DNA of 5,956 nt, from NCBI GenBank assembly GCA_937907975.1, contig CALEQS010000287.1:1-5956 (forward strand), written 5' to 3'. Below, piece after piece: positions 1 to 5,956 of this stretch. The DNA comes from an uncultured Clostridia bacterium. Lineage in GTDB: Bacteria > Bacillota > Clostridia > Oscillospirales > Oscillospiraceae. Numbering within the stretch: position 1 is the stretch's first letter; each line of letters begins with the position of its first letter. The translations under genes and the position numbers were made by a program. Under the pieces are notes generated by a model, which was given only the letters and a program-made list of their open reading frames with translations, ran no database searches and was not told the DNA's origin.

Positions 1-72
1 CCCGCCGACAGGAATCAGCATAAGCAGACAGAAGAATAAAACGATGCCGCCGATGATCTTCAGCGCCAGCAT
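1..72 (-). CDS. N-terminus of a membrane-anchored protein, probably DUF2953 family (partial)
   Basis: Only the first 24 codons are in the window; the gene runs off the low-coordinate edge. Translation starts at ATG (72-70), 8 nt after an AAGGAGC Shine-Dalgarno at 81-87, and 15 nt after the scpB stop. The peptide begins MLALKIIGG and continues as a hydrophobic run (IVLFFCLLMLIPVGG), which reads as an uncleaved N-terminal membrane anchor. In many Clostridia the gene after scpB encodes a DUF2953 protein, which starts with just such a segment ending in an 'IPV' turn; that is the basis for the name. The family has no established function, though it often sits next to sporulation genes such as ytfJ. 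The CDS is well supported by start, ribosome site and context. The family call is inference, because the diagnostic part lies outside the window. Confidence 0.7.
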   Translation of the reverse strand, partial: MLALKIIGGIVLFFCLLMLIPVGG

Positions 73-87
73 ATTTTCACGCTCCTT

Positions 88-693
88 TTACGTCGGCCCG
101 TCCTCGGGCTGCGGCTCCTGCTCCTCCTTCAGCTTCTGGATCGCAGCCTGCATATCCATCGTGATCTGGCCGTCCTCCGGGTCAGCATCCGGAAGCTCCG
201 GCAGTTCATCCAGCGTTTTCAAACCGAACGAGCGCAGAAAACTCTGTGTCGTCCGGTAGAGGATCGGCCGGCCAGGCACCGCAAGGCGGCCGCACTCCTC
301 GATCAGCCCCCGGTCATTGAGCAGGCCGATGGTATAGGATGAGTCCACGCCGCGGATCTGCTCCACATAGGCTTTTGTAGTGGGTTGGAAATAGGCGATG
401 ACTGCCAGCGACTCCAACGCGGCCTGAGAAAGCTGCGGCGGTCTGCGGGTCTCCATGGCCCGCCGGACCCGGTCTGCGTATTCCGGCGCGGAGGCCAGCT
501 GAACGCAGTTGTCGATCCGAAGCAGCCGAATGCCCCGGCGCTCATAGCTGTAAAAATCTGCAAGGTGGTCGATCACCGGCCTCAGCGTGTCCTGATCCAG
601 TTCCAGCGCAAGCGCAAGCCGCTCCAGCGGCATCGGCTCGCCAGACGCAAATAGTATCGCCTCTACGGCAGATTCTATGTCTTTTAATTCCAT
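88..693 (-). CDS. scpB: Segregation and condensation protein B (ScpB)
   Basis: The 201-residue protein matches the usual ScpB length (about 190-200). ScpB forms a dimer of winged-helix proteins that binds the central part of the kleisin ScpA; together with SMC they make the bacterial condensin that compacts and separates new chromosomes at the nucleoid. The first winged helix spans roughly residues 3-75 (ESAVEAILFASGEP near the start). The second spans about 88-165 and carries the family signature LSQAALESLAVIAYFQP at 88-104, then EQIRGVDSS at 111-119 and GRPILYRTT at 141-149, ending in FGLKTLDELPELP. The tail (170-201) is acidic and Gln/Glu-rich. The ATG at 693 is preceded two codons upstream by an in-frame TAA, so it is the first usable start. 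No well-placed Shine-Dalgarno precedes it, unlike every neighbour. It lies 29 nt after the scpA stop, in the same operon. The identification is secure. Confidence 0.97.
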   Translation of the reverse strand: MELKDIESAVEAILFASGEPMPLERLALALELDQDTLRPVIDHLADFYSYERRGIRLLRIDNCVQLASAPEYADRVRRAMETRRPPQLSQAALESLAVIAYFQPTTKAYVEQIRGVDSSYTIGLLNDRGLIEECGRLAVPGRPILYRTTQSFLRSFGLKTLDELPELPDADPEDGQITMDMQAAIQKLKEEQEPQPEDGPT

Positions 694-722
694 AATTTAA
701 AATTCAGCCCGCTTCCGTCATG

Positions 723-1514
723 TCAATAGGTATCGGTGAGTTCCGTCAGGTCGGAAGTGTCTTCCGTCCCGGTCACAGTACAGTCTTCCTCCGTTCCGGC
801 CAGCAGAATGCGGTGGCCGCGGCAGAGTTCCAGGACCGCCAGAAAAGTGGCCACGATCTCAGAGCGGCTGCGGCTGCCCCGAAACAGAGCCTTGAAATGG
901 GTAATGCCCGCCTTCAGCACTCTGGCAAGCACTTCCTTGACCTTATTCTGCACCGGGTATGGCTCGTGGCCCACAATGCCCTCAAACGCGCGCTCCGTCG
1001 GCTCAGGAACACCGTCCGCGCGCTGGAGGACAGAACGCATGGCGTTCACAAGATCCTCCGGCTGGTGCACATAACGGTAGGTGTGGTCCTTTGGCAGCTG
1101 CTCCGGCGGGCGGGTCATATAATCTCTGCCCAGCTTGTAGCGCCGGTCCAATGTGGGAATGATCTGCTTCAGCCGGTCATAATTCTCATGGCGCTGGTGC
1201 TCCTCCAGCGAAGCAATGAGCTGCTCCATCTCGCTGGCAGCTTCTTCATCCTGAATGGACAGCAGCATACGGGTCTTGATATAGACCAGGTGCGCCGCCA
1301 TGGTGACAAACTCACTGGCAACCTCCAGATCCATCTCCTTGCGGCGATCCATCCATTCAATATACTGGTCAAGGATCAGAGCGATCTGAATATCCTTGAT
1401 CTCCATTTTGTTTTTGCTGAGCAGATGCAGGATCAGGTCAAGCGGACCGTTAAAGTCCTCCATCTCCTCCTTGGAGCGCACTACATGCTCCAGATGATAG
1501 ACAGGCGCGTCCAA
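723..1514 (-). CDS. scpA: Segregation and condensation protein A (ScpA, kleisin)
   Basis: ScpA is the kleisin subunit of SMC-ScpAB. Its N-terminal domain binds the neck of one SMC, its C-terminal winged helix binds the head of the other, and the middle part binds the ScpB dimer. With the start chosen here it has 263 residues, close to the usual 240-265. The kleisin signature FNGPLDLILHLLSKNK lies at 21-36, followed by a helix-rich stretch including ASEFVTMAAHLVYIKTRMLL. The C-terminal winged helix runs from about 216 (SRSEIVATFLAVLELCRGHR). The last 23 residues are rich in Thr, Asp and Glu and look unstructured. An in-frame GTG two codons upstream (1520) directly abuts the GGAGGT ribosome site with no spacer, so TTG at 1514-1512, 6 nt from that site, is preferred. 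It follows the M50 gene by 21 nt and precedes scpB by 29 nt. Confidence 0.96.
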   Translation of the reverse strand: MDAPVYHLEHVVRSKEEMEDFNGPLDLILHLLSKNKMEIKDIQIALILDQYIEWMDRRKEMDLEVASEFVTMAAHLVYIKTRMLLSIQDEEAASEMEQLIASLEEHQRHENYDRLKQIIPTLDRRYKLGRDYMTRPPEQLPKDHTYRYVHQPEDLVNAMRSVLQRADGVPEPTERAFEGIVGHEPYPVQNKVKEVLARVLKAGITHFKALFRGSRSRSEIVATFLAVLELCRGHRILLAGTEEDCTVTGTEDTSDLTELTDTY

Positions 1515-1520
1515 ACGCAC

Positions 1521-1526
1521 ACCTCC
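1521..1526 (-). promoter_or_regulatory. Shine-Dalgarno of scpA, selects a TTG start
   Basis: Read on the minus strand the bases are GGAGGT followed at once by GTGCGTTTGGAC. The GTG has zero spacing from this near-perfect ribosome site, while the in-frame TTG two codons later has a normal 6-nt spacing. The site therefore argues for initiation at TTG (1514-1512). The resulting N-terminus, MDAPVYHLE, also fits my recollection of clostridial ScpA proteins. Confidence 0.75.
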
Positions 1527-1535
1527 AGAAAAAAC

Positions 1536-2237
1536 TTACAAGCCCAGTATAGACGCTGGGAAGCCGGTCAGGATGCACAGCCAGCGCAGGACCTGACGGA
1601 TGCAGGCGTTCAGCGGATCGTCAAACACACCACCGACCGCCACAAGCAGGAAAAGCCCCAGCATGATATAGCGCTCATACTGCATCACTTTGAAATACAC
1701 CCGATCAGGCAGAAAGGAAAACAGCACTTTCGCACCGTCCAGCGGTGGGATCGGGATCAGATTAAACAGGCCGAGTCCAACATTGAGCACCGCCATACGG
1801 AGAATAAGGCGATAAAAAAACAAGAACACAGACGCGGCCGCCGTGCCAGTGACAATATTCTGTCCCAGACTAATCAGACCATTGCCGATCAGCAGGCAGA
1901 TAACTGCCAGCAGGAAATTGGCCGCAGGCCCCGCAAGGGCCGTCAGTGCCATACCTCGCTTGGGATGCTTGAAGTTATTCGGATTGACCGGCACCGGCTT
2001 GGCCCAGCCCACGCCGGCCACGACCATCATCAGCAGTCCAAACGGATCAATATGGCGGAGGGGGTTCCAGCTCAGGCGTCCATGATTGCGGGCTGTGTGG
2101 TCTCCCAGCCGGTCCGCCGCAAAGCCATGGGCGCACTCGTGAAAGATAATGCAGATCAGCGCAGCCAGTGCCTGAACCACCAGCGACCCAAGTGCTGAAA
2201 GATCCAGATTACGAAGAAAATCCTGCAAATAGGACAT
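1536..2237 (-). CDS. Site-2 protease family (M50) integral membrane zinc metalloprotease
   Basis: This is a 233-residue polytopic membrane protein of the compact S2P/M50B group without a PDZ domain, similar in layout to Bacillus YwhC-type proteins. S2P proteases cut substrates within the membrane using zinc. The first hydrophobic segment (about 18-41) carries HECAH at 33-37, the HExxH zinc motif with Glu34 as catalytic base. Family motifs follow: NPLRHIDPFG (58-67), GWAKPVPVNP (77-86) and GPAANFLLA (103-111). The third zinc ligand lies in NLIPIPPLDG (159-168), where Asp167 is in place. Further hydrophobic segments occur at about 108-124, 133-160 and 197-212. All catalytic residues are present, so it should be active; the substrate is unknown. 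ATG at 2237-2235 is chosen over an upstream GTG (2261) because the ribosome site lies between them. It is the first gene of the unit that contains scpA and scpB. In Clostridia this neighbourhood is common, but a functional link to condensin is not established. Confidence 0.93.
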   Translation of the reverse strand: MSYLQDFLRNLDLSALGSLVVQALAALICIIFHECAHGFAADRLGDHTARNHGRLSWNPLRHIDPFGLLMMVVAGVGWAKPVPVNPNNFKHPKRGMALTALAGPAANFLLAVICLLIGNGLISLGQNIVTGTAAASVFLFFYRLILRMAVLNVGLGLFNLIPIPPLDGAKVLFSFLPDRVYFKVMQYERYIMLGLFLLVAVGGVFDDPLNACIRQVLRWLCILTGFPASILGL

Positions 2238-2243
2238 AGTCCG

Positions 2244-2253
2244 CTCCTCTCCT
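2244..2253 (-). promoter_or_regulatory. Shine-Dalgarno of the M50 protease gene
   Basis: On the minus strand this reads AGGAGAGGAG, two overlapping ribosome-site cores, ending 6 nt before the ATG at 2237-2235. It decides the start: the longer reading from GTG at 2261 would translate this site as part of the protein and has no comparable site of its own. Confidence 0.8.
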
Positions 2254-2289
2254 GCAAACACAGCAAGCGCATTCGTGTCAGATTGAATT

Positions 2290-2319
2290 ATTATAACAGA
2301 AAACCCGGCAAAAACACAA
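2290..2319 (-). promoter_or_regulatory. Probable sigma-A promoter (extended -10) for the M50-scpA-scpB unit
   Basis: On the minus strand TATAAT occupies 2295-2290, a perfect -10 hexamer, preceded by TGT at 2298-2296, giving the extended -10 motif TGnTATAAT. The best -35 candidate is TTGTGT at 2319-2314, with an 18-nt spacer; it matches only the TTG of the consensus, which an extended -10 can tolerate. Transcription would begin near 2283, leaving a leader of about 46 nt before the M50 ATG. The -35 lies inside the stem and U-run of the terminator of the gene before it. Confidence 0.75.
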
Positions 2320-2347
2320 GCCCCCAGTTCACGACTGGAGGCTTGTG
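2310..2347 (-). terminator. Intrinsic terminator after engB
   Basis: The minus-strand RNA can form a 14-bp stem: arm CACAAGCCUCCAGU (2347-2334), loop CGUGA, arm ACUGGGGGCUUGUG (2328-2315), followed directly by UUUUU (2314-2310). One position pairs as U·G in the minus-strand RNA but would be a C/A mismatch on the plus strand, which supports the minus orientation. It lies 33 nt after the engB stop and should end the transcript that includes lon and engB. Confidence 0.92.
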
Positions 2348-2354
2348 ACAGCTC

Positions 2355-2376
2355 GTTTATTTGTAAAGTTTATTTG
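2355..2376. repeat. Perfect 9-bp direct repeat between engB and its terminator
   Basis: GTTTATTTG occurs at 2355-2363 and again at 2368-2376, separated by TAAA, giving a 13-bp period. The stretch is far more AT-rich than the genes around it. It lies in the short spacer between the engB stop and the terminator stem. It may be chance in AT-rich sequence or a protein or RNA-processing site; nothing in the sequence identifies a factor. Confidence 0.55.
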
Positions 2377-2380
2377 CTTT

Positions 2381-2968
2381 TCAGCCTTCTCCGAGAACAA
2401 GCGGCAGCAGCTCTGTACTGCCGAGTTTCTTTTCGGCCGAAAAGGGGATCACCTTCACAGTATCGTCGAGCTGTAAAGTGGTTCTAATTTGCAGTAAATT
2501 AGGTTCGATCTCACTCTTTTTCAGCTTATCCAGCTTATTAGCCACCACAATGAACGGCTTTCCGGACTGCTTGAAACACTCAATCATGGTGCAGTCATCC
2601 GCAGTCGGCTTGTGACGGGCATCCACGATCTGAATACCTAGCGTCATCAGACTGGGGTCCTGAAACCACTGCTCGATAAGCCGTCCCCACCGGGCGCGCT
2701 CCGCCTGAGAAACACGGGCATAGCCATACCCCGGCAGGTCGACCAGATAGAGCTGGTTATCTACCTTAAAATAGTTGATATGCGTCGTTTTTCCCGGGGA
2801 ATTGCCCACCCGGGCAAAGTTTTTTCTGCCCAGCAGGCAATTGATCACCGAAGATTTGCCTACATTAGAGCGCCCCGCAAAGACCACCTGCGGCAGTTGA
2901 TCCCGGGGAAAGTCCGCCTTCTTGGCTGCGGAGATCACGAACTCCGTTTTCTGAATATTGATGCTCAT
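2381..2968 (-). CDS. engB: Ribosome biogenesis GTP-binding protein EngB (YihA/YsxC)
   Basis: EngB is a cytosolic single-domain GTPase needed for late assembly of the 50S ribosomal subunit and essential in several bacteria, including Bacillus subtilis. The product has 195 residues, the length of B. subtilis YsxC, and shows every GTPase motif in order. G1/P-loop is GRSNVGKSS at 32-40 (Lys38, Ser39). G2 lies in the GKTTHINYF segment at 59-67. G3 is DLPGYG at 77-82. G4 is NKLDK at 144-148. G5 is SAEK at 177-180. The short N-terminal part (EFVISAAKKADFP) before the P-loop is typical. The ATG start at 2968 follows an AAAGGAG site that overlaps the lon stop codon, with a 10-nt spacer. It is the last gene before a strong terminator. 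The lon-engB neighbourhood is also seen in Bacillus, so both are probably made from one transcript. Confidence 0.97.
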   Translation of the reverse strand: MSINIQKTEFVISAAKKADFPRDQLPQVVFAGRSNVGKSSVINCLLGRKNFARVGNSPGKTTHINYFKVDNQLYLVDLPGYGYARVSQAERARWGRLIEQWFQDPSLMTLGIQIVDARHKPTADDCTMIECFKQSGKPFIVVANKLDKLKKSEIEPNLLQIRTTLQLDDTVKVIPFSAEKKLGSTELLPLVLGEG

Positions 2969-2978
2969 ATTATGTTTT

Positions 2979-2983
2979 CTCCT

Positions 2984-2985
<2 letters not shown>
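2979..2985 (-). promoter_or_regulatory. Shine-Dalgarno of engB overlapping the lon stop codon
   Basis: The minus strand reads TAAAGGAG, in which TAA is the lon stop (2986-2984) and AAAGGAG is the engB ribosome site. The spacer to the engB ATG is 10 nt. A ribosome ending lon would sit on this site, which suggests translational coupling of the two genes. Confidence 0.75.
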
Positions 2986-5431
<2,446 letters not shown>

Positions 5432-5451
5432 AGGATTTCCTCACTTAAATC

Positions 5452-5490
5452 AAAATGGGGCGCAGAAGAACTCACCCGTCTGCACCCCAT
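5452..5490 (-). terminator. Probable intrinsic terminator or attenuator between clpX and lon
   Basis: The minus-strand RNA can form a 12-bp stem: arm AUGGGGUGCAGA (5490-5479), a 12-nt loop, and arm UCUGCGCCCCAU (5466-5455), with one U·G pair, followed by UUU then GAUUU. The stem begins 10 nt after the clpX stop and ends about 12 nt before the lon Shine-Dalgarno. The stem is strong but the U-run is short and interrupted, so partial read-through is likely. I see no promoter between it and lon, so it could act as an attenuator or processing/stability hairpin rather than a full stop. Confidence 0.65.
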
Positions 5491-5500
5491 GTTTACGCGA

Positions 5501-5956
5501 TCAGCTCGCGCTGCTCTTCGGGCTATTTTCCGCTTCAGCCTTCCGCAGAGTGGCCGCGCCCAGCCGGAAGGGGCGCTCCAGCCGCTCCGGGTCCCGCTCT
5601 ACCAGCGGGGCCGCGCCATTCTTCACGCAGTCCGCAGTGATCGTCACCTTGCAGACAGAAGGATCCGAAGGAATTTCATACATGATCTGCGTCATGCACT
5701 TTTCCAGCACGGCACGCAGGCCGCGGGCGCCCATTTCGCGTTCCAGCGCCTCATCTGCCGCAGCCTCCAGCGCGCCCTGCTCGAACGTCAGCTCTACGCG
5801 GTCATACTCCAGCAGCTTAATATACTGCTTGACCAGCGCGTTCTTCGGCTCAGTCAGAATGCGCACCAGCTGATCCCGATCCAGCGGATCCAGCGTGGCT
5901 GTCACGGGCAGACGGCCCACCAACTCAGGGATCAGGCCGTATTTGATCAGGTCATG
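5501..5956 (-). CDS. clpX: ATP-dependent Clp protease ATP-binding subunit ClpX (C-terminal part)
   Basis: The last 151 residues of ClpX are present; the gene enters from the high-coordinate edge, open from the very first base. ClpX is the hexameric AAA+ unfoldase that recognises tagged proteins and feeds them into the ClpP chamber. The visible part begins HDLIKYGLIPELVGRLPV (window residues 1-18), the conserved end of the large AAA+ subdomain with the arginine-finger Arg15 in GRLP. LVRILTEPKNALVKQY (30-45) and the small C-terminal subdomain follow, with sensor-2 GARGLR at 76-81 and MYEIPS at 92-97. Next to sensor-2 the usual RKT is REM. After the conserved IT..CV strand there is a roughly 40-residue tail rich in Arg, Ala and Ser that is probably disordered. 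The zinc-binding domain, Walker A and Walker B lie outside the window. The stop is 69 nt from the lon start, with a hairpin between them. The identification is secure. Confidence 0.96.
   Translation of the reverse strand, partial: HDLIKYGLIPELVGRLPVTATLDPLDRDQLVRILTEPKNALVKQYIKLLEYDRVELTFEQGALEAAADEALEREMGARGLRAVLEKCMTQIMYEIPSDPSVCKVTITADCVKNGAAPLVERDPERLERPFRLGAATLRKAEAENSPKSSAS

Noticed and set aside
720..2198. Plus-strand open frame of about 490 codons opposite scpA and the M50 gene
   Set aside because: It is in codon-for-codon register with both minus-strand genes, so its stops would need sense TTA, CTA or TCA codons, which are rare here. Both genes happen to share the same phase, making the shadow long. 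The product has no recognisable domain and is rich in Gln, His and Arg as expected of an antisense reading.
2238..2261. Longer start (GTG at 2261) for the M50 protease
   Set aside because: The eight extra codons contain the AGGAGAGGAG ribosome site that serves the ATG at 2237; the GTG has no site of its own.
2160..2272. Possible upstream ORF starting at ATG 2272 in the M50 leader
   Set aside because: It is out of frame with the M50 gene, has no Shine-Dalgarno, and encodes a short peptide without recognisable features.
2790..2820. Repeated CCCGGG blocks in engB as a regulatory inverted repeat
   Set aside because: They fall in codons for a conserved segment just after the P-loop region, without a coherent stem or flanking signal; codon choice explains them.
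5432..5442. RNA thermometer at the lon ribosome site (AGG pairing with CCU)
   Set aside because: Only 3 bp around a 4-nt loop can form, too weak to hide the ribosome site.
5432..5460. Possible CtsR or CIRCE heat-shock operator upstream of lon
   Set aside because: There is at most a single TCAAA-like half on the plus strand; neither the tandem CtsR heptads nor the CIRCE inverted repeat is present.

Overview
The window is a compact stretch of bacterial chromosome in which every supported gene lies on the minus strand, so transcription runs from high to low coordinates. In transcription order it holds the 3' end of clpX, full-length lon, engB, a site-2 protease-type M50 membrane metalloprotease, scpA, scpB, and the first 24 codons of a small membrane-anchored protein that fits the DUF2953 family. 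The base composition looks moderately GC-rich (judged by eye). The clpX-lon-engB block, the Gram-positive style purine-rich Shine-Dalgarno sites and the M50-scpA-scpB-DUF2953 order all point to a Firmicute, most likely a class Clostridia gut-type lineage such as Oscillospiraceae/Ruminococcaceae. That placement rests on family knowledge, not on a database search.

Region 5956 to 2310 is a protein quality-control and ribosome-assembly block. ClpX is the unfoldase of the ClpXP protease. Lon is the self-contained AAA+ protease. EngB is a GTPase for large-subunit maturation. A 12-bp hairpin followed by a short U-rich run lies between clpX and lon. lon and engB are tightly joined: the engB Shine-Dalgarno overlaps the lon stop codon. 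A strong intrinsic terminator (14-bp stem plus UUUUU) closes this unit after engB.

Region 2319 to 1 is a second unit. Its likely promoter is an extended -10 (TGTTATAAT) whose weak -35 overlaps the terminator of the unit before it. It transcribes the M50 protease, scpA, scpB and the DUF2953-like gene with gaps of about 15-30 nt. ScpA and ScpB are the kleisin and winged-helix partners of SMC in chromosome condensation and segregation. The roles of the M50 protease and the DUF2953-like protein in this cluster are not known from the sequence.

There is no gene-free stretch over 300 bases; the longest gap (2238-2380, 143 nt) holds the terminator, the promoter and a 9-bp direct repeat. I see no tRNA, rRNA, mobile element or CRISPR array. 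The window reads as conserved core genome, and I find no convincing evidence of a new biological system. The points worth a second look are regulatory and start-site details: the clpX-lon hairpin, the fused terminator/promoter, the TTG start of scpA, and the missing Shine-Dalgarno of scpB.
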